From Cryptomeria japonica (Eukaryota > Streptophyta > Pinopsida > Cupressales > Cupressaceae), in the NCBI RefSeq assembly GCF_030272615.1, contig NC_081405.1, forward strand, positions 651,582,920 through 651,646,919: a stretch of DNA of 64,000 bases, written 5' to 3'. Positions 34,102-46,306 of the stretch are shown in pieces. Position 1 is the stretch's first letter; each line of letters opens with the position of its first letter. Both the position numbers and the translations under genes were made by a program. The notes under the pieces are model-generated. The model did not search any database and was not told the origin of the DNA. It saw only the letters and a program-made list of their open reading frames with translations.

Positions 34102-35200
34102 TATTGACTTTAAATTTTACTTTGAAAAAAAATAACCTTATTGGAAATCCAGTGATGGGGAACCTACTGCACTAGATTCACCGAATAACCTCTGGATTTG
34201 AGAAGCTGACTCTTCCTTGGGGGGTTTGGGGAAAAGGGAAAAGAAGGAAACTTAAAATAAAATGGTCTGTGCTATGTAGGTGATGCGCTAGAGCAAAAAT
34301 CTACATGCCCAAACATAACAAAAATTAAGATGCAATATAAAACTAGGAAACACATGGTTTTAAAGCCCATTCAACAATCTACATGCCCAAACAGAACAAA
34401 AATTAAGATGCAATTAAGATTCCTCTGAAAAACATAAAAAACATATATCATGCATCCACCAGATAACAAGTGCAGAACATAGTTTAATCGACAAAGTATT
34501 AGATAGATATCTCTAAAGTCATTAAGAATACAAGAAAACACACAAAAAAACCCATTTAAGCATCCAAAAGAGGTAATCACAAAGGCCGTAGGCACAATCT
34601 TGATTAACCTTCCTCTTGAGAAACTTTAACAACTGAAATCATCTAAGATCCTTAATTATTTTTCTTAAAAGTTCCAAACCTCTACAATTGGGGAAAAATA
34701 AGCATAAATAGAGCCCACGACTTTGCTAACAGCTCCAAAGCATGCCAAACATGCATAACCCCCTGAACATAAAAAGCTAAGCCGTGTCATTTCATGAGGT
34801 CACACCCAACAAAATGACCCCGAGGTTGTTGCTTTGCTTGCCTGCGATGATCTTCATACCGGCCCAAACAAAAAAGATTTCACTAACTACAGATGAAAAT
34901 GCGGCAAGCAAGGAGAGTTCTTCTACAAAACTTCCTAAAAAAGGAACGCATTCGCCAGTGTGAAGATGCTAGGTGCCCCTTTCCCATTTGTGTTACAAGG
35001 AAGGCCTCGAAACAGGCCCAATCAAAAAAACTTCTCCATTTGTCATCATTGTGCTACTCCAATCATCAAACATGAAAAATGGATCGCTGGAAGCAATGCC
35101 GAGATGACAATTGTCCTATACACCATGCACTACTGGAAAGTGGAGAGAGGAAAAAGGATACTCCGATCGAAAACTCGCCCTGGGGATTTTATTGTGAATA
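34102..35200 (-). repeat. 3' LTR of the large gypsy element
   Basis: Matches 52304-53205 in the same orientation. Shared blocks are 34102-34240 with 52304-52440 and 34495-35200 with 52495-53205. The segment 34250-34490 is missing from the right copy and contains its own short duplication (CTACATGCCCAAACA at about 34302 and 34379). Minus-strand ends: TATTCAC (35200) and GTCAATA (34102). Confidence 0.8.
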
Positions 35201-35527
35201 TTTCTTGGCGACTAAAAAAGAAAATTCTACCTACAGAATACAGAAACCCAAAATTGCTGGTTCGGAGACCAGACTTCATGCTAAGACAAGATGCAGTAGG
35301 TCGGAGACCTGCTGCAATAACAACCAATCCTCCTTAGAAGGCAATTCTTGTGCATCTAGATTTTCATAGTGTTGATCCAAGTAGATGACCTCACCGAATG
35401 ACAAGCCTATGGGCTCATCATGGACAAACTTCAAAAGAGCGTAGAGCTGGGAAAGGGGATGAAGAAGACACTCTACATCCTTGGCAGAGACATGGTCATT
35501 CAGGTTTGAGATGAAAGATCTATCTTG
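35201..35527 (-). other. untranslated stretch between accessory ORF and 3' LTR
   Basis: No protein. Contains a local repeat GGTTCGGAGACC / GGTCGGAGACC at about 35261 and 35300. A clean polypurine tract next to the LTR is not evident. Confidence 0.45.
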
Positions 35528-38500
35528 CTATAAGTTCTCAATTTGATTTGATAACTGTTCAACCCCTAATATAGAATCATCAACAAAGAAAGGGGAAGGC
35601 AATCCCAATGAAACAAATCTTTCTATATGCTGCTTGATGTTTGGGACAAAGATTTGTAATGGCTCTAGTGTAGCTGATATATGCATGACCATTTTGTGGT
35701 GATTGATGAAAACATTCATCCTTTTGATCAACTGCCCATGATTGGCTATTCCCTTCTCTCTCAGTTCATCATCTTGAGCTGCATACAACATTTGGATTGT
35801 CTTGAGCCACAGGGATCTTGGGACCCAAGATAACCACCAAACTATTTACTAGAGCTTCCACTTCCACACTAAGGGATTGTGCTTCTCGAATGAATCTCAG
35901 TACAGGCTGAAGCAAGGGGCCATACTGCTTAATCTTCTCCCAGTGTGAAACATACAATTCTACTAGAATTGTCAAAAAGTCTTGAGAAACCTGCACTGGG
36001 GGTGGAATGCTCAACAATCATGGGACCTCATCATCTTTTGCAGTCACTTCTTATTGTAGCTCCTTGCATTTGTTTTGTTCAATAATCATCTGATTCTTTA
36101 GAGTGAGGATTTTGGCCTTTCCATCTTGCACCATCCGCTGAAGCTGCGATGTTCGGTCTTTCTCATGTCGCAAAAGAGCTTCCACCTCTAGAAGGCGCTT
36201 ATCAGATTTCCTGAGGCTAGCCTCTTTTGCTTTTAGCTCTGCCTCAAACCTCATCTTTTCCTTGGACAAAAACACTTGAGCCTCACTCAGCTGTCAGGCG
36301 TAATCCTCCTTCAAGTGAATCTCTTCATGCAACTGCACTTGCACTTAAGTAGCATCTCTAGAAGCCGTCTTTAATTGCTGGATCTCTGAGTCCTTCTCCT
36401 TCAACTCCTTTAGAGCCATGTTTCTCATCACCTCCTAGCCCTTCAGCTGAGAGATCACATTATTAAAGGCTCACTTTGGCTTTTATTTTTCCAAATTGGC
36501 TTAGGCTAGCAGACTTTGCACACGATTGATTTTTGAGCTCCGAGCCTTATCTTCTTTTCTATGTTGGGTTAGGAATTCTCGGAGATTGGTGTTCTCCACT
36601 TGGATCTTTTCCAGATGGTGACTCTTTTTGATGAAATTCGAAGATACAGCTTTTGAGATTTCCTCCATCATTTCTACCTTGTCTGAGGCCGTAGCACTTT
36701 GAATGCTAACACCAATAGCATGTAATGCATAGTCATTCGGTCTCATCTGAGACTTTGGCTTGTCAACCTTGGGGAAAAAATTTACAAAGAAAAGGCATTC
36801 TTTCTCCTCACTGAAATCTGTCTATAGATGAGGATGAACTAGATGGGCACCTTCATTTTTTTTTCTCTTGCTCATCTTACTAATGCGAGTAGCATTAGAA
36901 AAATTGACTTGTTGGTGGAAATCATCTGGGTTGTCAATAGCCCAACTTGCAAAAGCTGCACCAGGGGGGATCACAAAGGGAAACTGCAAAATAGGCCCAA
37001 CGAAAGTAGTCTGGATGGGATGAGTCAAGGCTGACAGGGAAAATAATGGGGCAAAGGGGGGAGATCTCACTGGAAAAGGGCTTGAGGATGCTATTCTCAT
37101 AATCGAAGGAGGGGACTCTCCAAAACCTATCCTACGCGACATGAAGGTTTCTTCAGACATCTGCATGGGAAAAGCCATGGGGATAAAAGCCGAGGCCAGG
37201 AAAGGAATGGAGGCCTGTGGGAATACATCTTGGGGTTCAATCGGGGTCCTAGCAGGGGCCAAGGTGAGGGCAGTAGGAACTTGAGTTTGTATTATGGTGA
37301 CGGGGACAATAGAAGAAACAACCTGAGCAGGAGACAAGGATAAAGGAGGACGTACTTGAGCCATGAAAGGCACCGACTGTTGAAGATCTGAGGATGTCTC
37401 TAGGATTTGAGAGGGTGGACTCCTCCTTGCTGCACTAGGATGTTGGCTTTTCTTCAAATGGGAGCTATGCAACTACTTCTCAGACCATCTTTTAACCATC
37501 TGGGAACGGGGCCTGTGAGCGGAACTGTCTAAGGGAAGGATAATTTGAGGCTCTGGATCTTTCCCTTCAACATTTATAAGCTCTACCCTCTGCCATGGGG
37601 CAACCTCGGGGGATGAATCCCCAAATGAGGAGCTATCACCTATCTCATCATTAGATTTATTTAGCTGACACCATTCCTGCTTGAACCACTCGTCCAAAGG
37701 GGCATTTCTAATTTTAGCTCTAGGATAACTCACCTCTTGCCAGTAGACCCAAAAGTCTTCCCTCTTTTTTCTGGGCCAGGCTAAAGTTTTCATACTTTCT
37801 AGCATTGCCTAGGGAATAGGCTTTGTAGGATTGAATCTTTGTAGGGGTAAATAAAAAATCAACCATGGGGGGCATCTTAAAATGGGAAAATCATCAAGAA
37901 CCACATACACACTCTGGTTGTCAACTTGAGGGTTTGTACACTCCTCCCATGAGCTTCGAGGCTCATGCTTTACAACATTCTTTCTCTTGCTGAGGCAACC
38001 ATCGGGGTCATAGCTCTAGGAGTCATCAATAACTACTAGACCAAGTTGCGCCATCTTAGACATCAGTACCTCCTCCTCAATGTTCCTCTGTACTAGAGTG
38101 ATTGGTCTAATAGCCTTGTGATCTTCAGCAATGGAGGTATCATGCTTACTTGCTCCAATAGCGCTTTCAATTCTCACCAACTTCCATGTGATTTTGAGAG
38201 CCAGGGTTCTTTTGGTAACATAGGTAGGCAGACATAATGGCTCTTTGGAGAACCCATGTACTCGGACAAACGAAAAGTCATGACCTATGAACCAGTTGTA
38301 GGGGGACGCTCATTCTGCATCCAGTTTATCTGGATCTAGGAGAAGCAGGCTAATGGTTCATTAGGGATTGAACTAAGATCTTTGAGTGCAGGAGTCAAGT
38401 AGAAGTCTGAAAAACTGATATTCATCATAAGAGGCTATCAAGAGGGGTGTCCAGGGGGACACTGGCATTCTATTCTTTGACTCGTCACAAATAGCCAACT

Positions 38501-40180
38501 GCATGAACTGGTTGAAGAAGGATTCATTTTGGTGTAGGAGGAGATGGACTAAAACCGAAGAAAACTTCAAGCACCACAACTGTTGGAATTCTGATAATTG
38601 CTTAACTATGGCTCAGACCATAGTGATTAAGAAGTCAAAATGAAAAGGTTCCTGCTTCCTGCACTTAAAGAGAAATCCCATCATTGTGACTATAATATCC
38701 CAGTCACTATTGTAACCGTACAACCAGGCAAGAGTAGAAGAAATGTCTTTCAGATCATCTTGCCTCAGGTCACTATATGATAGGGGAAACTTAAGAAGTC
38801 CTAAAGACATACTCCGATTGAGTGTGCTTTGACAGAAGGTCAATGCGTCTCTCCTAGTGCCCCAAAATTCCTCCATTGAACTTTCTGAGAAAACCTCCGT
38901 CCTATTGAAAATAGGGCAGCACATCATATCTCTAACAACCTCTAGAGATATCACCACCTTCAAGAGGGAGCCATTGATAGAAGAGGTGGTGGGGTCGAAA
39001 ACATCGATGCAAGCCACTATGAGCTTAGGGCAATATGGGACCATGGGAACCACAAAATGGGGGGCACCACTATTCTAGAAATGAACTGGCATAGATTGCG
39101 GCTTTGTTCTATGATTGAGCATTCTGCTACATGCGGCCTCTTTGAGGCTTTTAGGTTGCTTGTGAACCTTGGGCTCAAAAACATTTTCCAGGGAATCCAA
39201 AACAACAGATGTATTTTGAGTACTTGTTTTGGTCTTGATCTTTGTTCTCAGATACTGTGCCTTTGGGGAATGGCATGTGAAGAATATGAGAGTTATCCGA
39301 AGACGTCCACCCAGAAACCTCCATGGGCAGAGCCTGAAGGTGTTGCTTCAACCTCCATTGTAGGCTATGACTTTCCTTCTATCAAACTTTTCAACAATCT
39401 GAGAGGGAAAAACATTTAGGTTATGAAAAAGATGATGAAATGAAGAAGAGAGAGAAAATTCACTCTTTAAAAGAACTGCATGCCTAGATTTTTGCAAAAG
39501 CAAATACTTAATGGCAAGTGCCCACCTATATGCTTGCCAACCCATTTTGCAGCTACAATAAACTCCCGAGGAGGACGAGCACCACCATTCCCACTTTGCA
39601 AGAAATCATTTAGTTAACCCACCGTTACTTGAATCTGTTTGAGGGAAAAGGCATGTCCAGACAAGTCTTTTCTTTAATTGAGAGAATCGGGATGTAGTAA
39701 ACTTGTACAAGTTGAGATAGTCTTGTAGAGGTTGAGTTTTAAATGCGATGTACCTATACATACGTGTGGCATCTACTTTACATCGAATCCTTCGAGGTAC
39801 TTGGCAGGACATTGCCAACTTTGAATTCATGCTCATTCACTTGTGTGAATTAATAGAAAAATGACAGGAGCATTGGAGTTCAGGAAGGTTGGCACCTCAA
39901 GCCCTCATCATCTCGAGCTACAATTTTGGTATAAATATGTCTTTTTAGACATTCCTTTTGTATAGTGTAAGCTTCAGTGATGGAGTTTCTACAACCATAG
40001 ATACTCCAGTTAGGCTTGTCAACAGCAAAGCGCAGGTTGCTTTCTTAGGGAATATATCTAATCGGAGATTGTAGTTGATGACATGGAGAAAAAATCCTCT
40101 GATGATTGCTGCCATTAATTGGGTGGTCGGAGAGGATTTCATCAATAATGCGGATTGATAATGGGTGAACACAGACATCT
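35528..40180 (-). pseudogene. long accessory ORF after integrase, function unknown
   Basis: A minus-strand frame of about 1500 codons can be followed with stops and a few frameshifts. From the N-terminus: a helical region with LAWLYGYNSDWDIIVTMMGF (about 38700-38760); a Pro/Ser-rich linker (36822-37470); then coiled coil rich in Lys, Glu and Leu (36746-36051); and a last helical part (36017-35528). No domain family recognised. Several stops sit where Trp or Gln is plausible (TGG, CAG). Accessory ORFs in this place occur in Athila/Tat-type elements, sometimes described as env-like; I see no transmembrane or envelope signature here. Confidence 0.62.
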
Positions 40181-40990
40181 TCTTGCATTTTATAGCTTCA
40201 CTACTGGATTATGTTCAGCTTGGGCTGTTAGCTTCGTAGCTGACCAGGGCTCTCTTTTCCTAAGACTACTTGGGCAGACTGGAGGATGTGTTGCATATCA
40301 TGTCACTTTTCGAGGGCTCCTACTACCATCTGACCTGGAAAGGTTTATCACTCACAACGAGGAAGTATCTTGGCATCCACTCGTTAGCAGGTTGGAAATA
40401 ATGACATTGTCTTCCCATCGGTATCACGCTGAGCTTGCTACAAAATTCCTTCTGCATGTCAATCTGATAGTCCTTGTCCTTGAAGATACCAAATGGTATA
40501 CTGAATTCAGGGACTATATCTTCCCTCGAGTTCTGACACCGCATAAATGACTGAAACTAGTTGTTGTTTTCCTGCCTGGGGAGCCTAGAAGCGATTCCAA
40601 CCTTGAGTGGTCAGAAGGAGGGGACTCTTTAGATGATGGTGAGGATTCAAACTTCTTGATGGATGAGGACGGGGATGCGGAAGATCAATGAACCAACGAT
40701 GACCTACCTTTTTTGACTGCTGCTTTATCATTTTGTAAAAAAGGGGGCCGAGAGCCTGCTCTCTAATTGTAACAGAAATACCAAAATGCTTAATATAATG
40801 AACTTTATTTTTCTTTTCTCAACTTTGGCATTCTTTGCAATTTATTTTACTTTTGCACTAGCTTTGGGAATAAGTGAAATAAATTAGGTACTCAAAAGAA
40901 CTATTCACAATATATACAATATATACACTAAACGAAAAGACAAAGCTTACTGAAATGGCTTGAGGTGGAAAATATTAACCAAAATCTAGA
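40181..40990 (-). pseudogene. upstream part of the accessory ORF
   Basis: The best minus-strand segment is 40544-40323 (IVPEFSIPFGIFKDKDYQID..., QPANEWMPRYFLVV), which continues with stops into the frame ending at 39945. An antisense 131-codon frame also lies here (40155-40550). I favour the minus strand because it joins the downstream frame and the strand of the element. 40700-40990 is AT-rich and probably untranslated. Confidence 0.45.
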
Positions 40991-40995
40991 GGGGG
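40991..40995. repeat. target-site duplication GGGGG (left)
   Basis: GGGGG before the LTR at 40996, repeated at 46302-46306. A homopolymer is a weak duplication on its own, but both positions are exactly at the LTR ends. Confidence 0.75.
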
Positions 40996-42601
40996 TGATG
41001 TAGTGGAAGGGTGTGATATATGAACCTTTAATATTTACAAGGGAAATACAAGGTCCAAACCCCTAGGCCTACAAGCACCCAAATGGCTCAAATAGGTCAA
41101 ATGCAAACCAACACTTCTCCAAATGATTCCAAAGGTATGGAATATTTAGAAAACCTCCAAATAAGGTGTTTTAACTAGTTTTGTGGTTCCAAGAACTAGT
41201 TTAAGTGCAAAGCCCTCTTTTTAGCCTTCTAGGCCTAGTTGCCCAATTAGCCCTGCAGCGAGGAAAATTAATTTTTTTCTCAAAACCTTTCAAAATAACT
41301 AAAAAGATAAATTATATATTAAGACACCCTTTTGGCTCTACTTTGACATATCAAAATCTTGAATATGGTTGTTTTGGAAAGTATATGCTGTCCTGTAACT
41401 ATGCACCATTTTTAGGCCCAAAAAGTGGCCAATTTACAAAGGAAGTATATATTTTTTTAACTCCTTGACTCCCAAACTCTTGATAGTCATCCAATATGGT
41501 TCAAAACTGAGGAAAATTTAATTATTTTCAAGTTTTAACCTTCTTAGATGCAAAATCCCAAATTTAGCCTCTCACAAACCCTCAAAAGTGAGTTTTCTCA
41601 CATATCCCACTTACAAACACTATACCATCCAAATGATGATGGATTAACCTTTCATTTGACATGTCTCAACACTATCAAACATAAAAGGTACCCCTCCTTA
41701 AGGCAGATTTGCTACTGCTGCTCCTTAGCAAGCATTTTCAATGCATTTTTCACTCTTTTCGAATCGTGATCACCCCTTTCTCCAACTTATCTGCACATTA
41801 TCAGGTTAGGAAATAATTTTACATGTTAAATGGAGACATCCCATGATTCATAGGCCTGGTTCAATCATGGAATGCCTTCTGCATGTTAGAAAATCACTTT
41901 TCTTGATTAAAAAACTAGTCAAAATGTGTTAACAATCAGCCCAGAATTACAAACTGAAACCAAGATTGAATTTTCAGTGCATAAAACAATGTATCCAAAG
42001 TTCCTACAAGTCCTCAAAGCATTTGAGATCAACAACACCAATAAAAATCAAAATTACAATGCACCAAACATAAAAAATGGCAGAAAATAGAGTGTTTTAT
42101 TGAATTTCTTGGTTCCCAGTCCATACACTAGCATGATCTGCCGTACAAAGCATTTCATCTCCCATTTATAACTTCTTCCTAACTATATAAACCAATTTTT
42201 ATTGGTTACATTTAATTTTTAAAGCATTTCACTCTTAAAAACTAATTTCCCCCCAAAACTACCTATTTCAAATATTCAAATTTGTCAACTTTGGGAAAAT
42301 CACATAATTTGATTAAAACTTCTAACTATTGACATGAAATGTCTTGAAATGTTTTATTTAAATTTTTCTAAACCTTCCTAGACTCTCTAAGCCATAAATT
42401 CCCATAACATGTTTTTTTTTTGTTGGTCCTAAGGTCCTTACCAGGCCCTCTAGGACAAATTACAACTTATTACATTTTTCATCATTAAAGGCCATAATAG
42501 GCCATAAAACATTATAATTTATTTCACTTGTCTTCATATGACCTTAAAAAGTCTTTAATGGCTTCATTGAGTCCTTTGGTCTCCCAAATGCACCTGCACC
42601 A
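40996..42601 (-). repeat. 3' LTR of the pol-less element
   Basis: Collinear with 44697-46301. The minus strand starts TGGTGCAGGTGCATTTGGG (42601) and ends CCACTACATCA (40996). It contains two short T-runs and the plus-strand sequence TTTTTAGGCCCAAAAAGTGG, also present in the other copy. Confidence 0.92.
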
Positions 42602-43495
42602 TGCTCCCCAAAAAGAAAAAAACTCATCCCAAGAGTTTGGCTTGAGTTTGCCTCCATCAACTGGCCAATGCCTCCTCATTGGTTGGTCTCCCAATGTGAT
42701 CTTTTTGATGCCATCACCTGCACTCACTTTGCCAAAAGTATTAGAATGAAAAGAAAATGTATTTGACCCTATTTTTGGATCAGACTGCTGCTTTGCTACC
42801 CCATTTGATTTTGCTACTTCATAGTGGTTTGTTGTTTGTTGCACCACCTGTACCTAGCCTCCCTTCATCTGACCTTGAAATGGACACTTAATAGTGCCTA
42901 TTTGAACATAGTTTAAGTCCCAATCGGCTGCTCTTTTAGGACTGATTTGCTGCTCTATCAGAACCAATTTTTTGTTGCCTTGGGTTTGCTGCCCCCAACT
43001 AGTATCATACTCATCTCTAACCTGCTCATTCAATGGAATGCTGCTTCCAAAACACATCACCATCTTGTCATTACTTTTTTAATCTAGAGGTTGTAACTTA
43101 TATCTTTGTCTCCCCTTATGCACAATGTAGGAATTTGAGTAACCATCATGAAGAGTTCTTCTTTCCCATTGCCATGGTCTACCCAAAATTATATGTCCAC
43201 AACTCATAGGTATGATATCAAACATTACTTGATCATGATAAGGACCAATTGAAAAATTAACAAGAGCTCACTTCCTAACCTCCATATTCAACACTTGATC
43301 AACTCAAGTGGCCTTATAAGGGTTAGGATGATCCACCATTATCAATCCCAACTTAGCCACCATATCAAATGAAACCAAATTGTTATGTGAACAAGAATCT
43401 ATAATCGATTGACATAATTTACCCTTTCTCAAACAATATGTTCTGAAAATGTTCACCTCTGGTTCTTGTATTTGCTCACCTTGTCTTACCATAAG
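42602..43495 (-). pseudogene. protease domain and C-terminal tail of the pol-less element
   Basis: The minus strand reads CQSIIDSCSHNNLVS at about 43380-43425, the retropepsin region, with Ser-Cys where Ser-Gly (DSG) is expected. Further on come PMSCGHIILGRPWQ (about 43160-43205), RRTLHDGYSN and the KLQPL block. This is the layout of chromovirus proteases. The tail (43063-42604) is Gln-rich and ends at the LTR with GGGGAGCA as a likely polypurine tract. It has several stops and no RT follows. Confidence 0.72.
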
Positions 43496-44638
43496 GAATT
43501 ATCCCTTTGTCTCTGGATATGCTAGCACTGGTCCACCATCTTCCTTCTCTTATTCTTGTGTCAAACCCACTCTTCTCTCTTTTCCTTTATCAGATTCAAC
43601 CCATTTAGGATTGATGGCCTACCTCATTACAATTGAAACATTTACCTTGAAAAGTTCCACTTCCTCTTCCTACTCCAAATCTTCTACCTCTATGGTTGTA
43701 TCCTCCTCTTGGCTATGAAGTATTCCCTTTGTCCTTATCCTTGTCTTCCCAAGTCTGATTTTTCTTCCTCCCCTTCCTCTCATGAATCCACCTCCTCTAT
43801 TGTTTCCTTGTCTTTCATTCTTCCTCTTCAACTTCTCTTCTGCTCTCACTGCCAATTGAAAGCATTCTCCAAGGGTTCTTGGCATATTCTACCCTATCTC
43901 ATCTTGAATAATGTACTTGATTCCATTGGTGTATCTAGCCACCTTCTCATCTTCATCTTCTGCTCCTCCCCTAATGCTCAGGGTGTGAAATTGTTCAGTA
44001 TAGGACATTAAATCTAGGTCCTTTTGTTCCAAGCTATTTCTTCTCATCTTTATCTGGATTGCCAAGTCTGATGGCAAAAATTGACTCCTAACCATAGTCT
44101 TCATCCTCTCCCAATATAAAATTTTATTCAATCCCCTATGCTCTCTCTCATTTTGAATACTTTTCCACCATGTAAGGGTTGTTCCCCTTAGCCTTGCTTT
44201 TGCTATTTTCACCTTCTTGTCTCCATCTATATCCTCTAGATCAAAATAATTCTCAAGTGCCTCTATCCAACCAAGCACTTCTTCACCCCCCATATTTCCT
44301 TGGTAGATTGGAAAATCAACTTGTGTCTTCATACCAGTACCTTATATTTCCTTAATCAATCTTATGAATCTCCTCTCCTCAGGGTCTTCTTCATCCCTAT
44401 GTCTCTCATGTGTTTTCTTTTCTCCTTCATTGTTTTCTTCATGATTCTCTTCTCTTATAGGGTCTCTTATTTATTTCTCTAAGGATTCTATCCTTACTAA
44501 CAATTGAAGTCTCTCCCTTCTCATTTGTCTTTCTTCCCTTTCCTTGGTTCCCTCTAATTCTCTATTCTCTCTTTCTTTTTGTTCTAGGGCTGCCTTCAAC
44601 TCTTCAATCTCTCTTGCCATTTGGTTTTTAGGTGCCAT
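43496..44638 (-). pseudogene. chromovirus-like gag of the pol-less element
   Basis: An ATG at 44638 starts MAPKNQMAREIEELKAALEQ, a charged coiled coil. It is followed by the gag capsid region: VDFPIYQGNMGGEEVLGWI, TTLTWWKSIQ, LPSDLAIQIKMRRNSLEQ, YTEQFHTLSI (44332-43889). Then MPRTLGECFQLAVRAEEK, an Arg/Gly-rich linker, and the knuckle CFNCNEVGH at about 43620-43650. Gag would form the particle and bind RNA. There are stops near 44470 and 44340 and a frameshift near 43887. The capsid core is well preserved, as in a fairly young element. Confidence 0.82.
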
Positions 44639-44682
44639 GTTCTAGTTTGTTGGTTTTCCTCCTTAAATATATACTAAATGAA

Positions 44683-44694
44683 GCTTTGATACCA
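44683..44694 (-). other. primer binding site of the pol-less element
   Basis: The minus strand reads TGGTATCAAAGC, one change from the iMet-type TGGTATCAGAGC, two bases inside the 5' LTR end. Confidence 0.8.
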
Positions 44695-44696
44695 CT

Positions 44697-46301
44697 TGAT
44701 GCAGTGGAAGGGTGTGATATATGAACCTTTAATATTTACAAGGGAAATACAAGGTCCAAACCCCTAGGCCTACAAGCACCTAAATGGCTCAAATAGGTCA
44801 AATGCAAACCAAAAATTCTCCAAATGATTCCAAAGGTATGGAATATTTATAAAACCTCAAAATAAGGTGTTTTAACTGGTTTTGTGGTTCCAAGAACTAG
44901 TTTAAGTGCAAAGCCCTCTTTTTAGCCTTCTAGGCCTAGTTGCCCAATTAGCCCTGCAACAAGGAAAATTAATTTTTTTCTCCAAAATTTTCCCAAAAAA
45001 TAAACAAATAAAATATATATTCAGACACCCTTTTGGCTCTACTTTGACATATCAAAATTTTGCATATGGTTGTTTTGGAAAGTATCTACTGTCTTGTAAC
45101 TGTGCACCGTTTTTAGGCCCAAAAAGTGGCCAATTTACAAAGCAAGTATATAATTTTTTAACTCCCTGACTCCCAAACTCTCAAAATTCATCCAATATGG
45201 TTCAAAACTAAGGAAAATACAATTATTTTCAAGTTTTAACCTTCTTAGATGCAAAATCCTGAATTTAGCCTCTCACAAACCCTCAAAAGTGAGTTTTCTC
45301 ACATATCCCACTTACAAACACTATAACATACAAATGATGATGGATTCACCTTTCATTTGACATGTCTCAACACTTTCAAACATAAAAAGTACCCTTCCTT
45401 AAGGTGGATTTGCTACTGTTGCTCCTTAGCAAGCATTTTCAATGCATTTTTCACTCTTTTCCAATGGTGATCACCCCTTTCTCCAACTTATCTGCACATT
45501 ATTAGGTTAGGAAATAATTTTACATGTTAAATGGATACATACCATTATTCACAGGCCTATTTCAATGATGGAATGCCTTCTTTATGTTAGAAAATCAATC
45601 TTCTTGATTAAAAAACTAGTCAAAATGTGTTAACAATCAACCCGGAATTACAAATTGAAACCAAGAATGAATTTTCAGTGCATAAAACAATGTATCCATG
45701 GTTTCTACAAGTCCTCAAAGCATTTGAGATCAACAACACCAATAAAAATCAAGATTACAATGCACCAAACATCAAATATGACATAAAATAGAGTGTTTTA
45801 TTAAATTTCTTGGTTCCCAGTCCATACACCAGCATGATCTGCCGTACAAAGCATTTCATCTCCCATTTATAACTTCTCCCTAACTATATAAACCAATTTT
45901 TTATTGGTTACATTTAATGTTTAAAGAATTTAACTCTTAAAAACTAATTTCCCCCCAAAACTACCTATTTCAAATATTCAAATTTGTCAACTTTGGGAAA
46001 ATGACATAATTTGATTAAAACTTCTAAATATTGACATGAAATGTCTTGAAATGTTTTATTTAAAATTTTCTAAACCTTCCTAGACTCTCTAAGCCATAAA
46101 TTCCCATTACATCTTTTTTTTTGTTGATCCTAATGTTCTTACCAGGCCCTCCAGGACAAATTACAACTTATTATATTTTGCATCATTGAAGGCCATAATA
46201 GGCCATAAAACATTATAATTTATTGCACTTGTATTCATATGACCTTCATAGTATTTAATGGCTTCATTGAGTCCTTTGGTCTCCCAAATGCACCTGCACC
46301 A
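44697..46301 (-). repeat. 5' LTR of the pol-less element
   Basis: Minus strand from TGGTGCAGGTG (46301) to CCACTGCATCA (44697). It is 1605 bp against 1606 bp in the partner copy, with scattered substitutions. Upstream promoter motifs are not obvious. Confidence 0.92.
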
Positions 46302-46306
46302 GGGGG
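46302..46306. repeat. target-site duplication GGGGG (right)
   Basis: Directly follows the LTR end CACCA on the plus strand and matches 40991-40995. Confidence 0.75.

Larger units (their letters stand above)
40996..46301 (-). mobile_element. pol-less chromovirus-like gag-protease element (5.3 kb)
   Basis: Two ~1605-bp LTRs flank a 2.1-kb internal region that, on the minus strand, has a tRNA-iMet-like primer site, gag with one zinc knuckle and a protease domain, then nothing else. The order and LTR ends are intact, so this is a non-autonomous 'gag-only' type insertion and not a fragment. It interrupts the large gypsy element between the end of integrase and the accessory ORF. Confidence 0.9.

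Noticed and set aside
34893-35369. Plus-strand frames conserved with 52904-53381
   Set aside because: They are in the two LTR copies of the large gypsy, antisense to it, so their similarity is explained by LTR homology.
40155-40550. Plus-strand 131-codon frame that looks protein-like
   Set aside because: Antisense to the accessory ORF of the gypsy element, where the minus-strand frame joins longer frames on both sides. Not fully excluded.
41205-41468. 87-codon plus-strand frame nearly identical to one at 44906-45169
   Set aside because: Both lie at the same offset in the two LTRs of one element, so the similarity is LTR duplication, not coding conservation.
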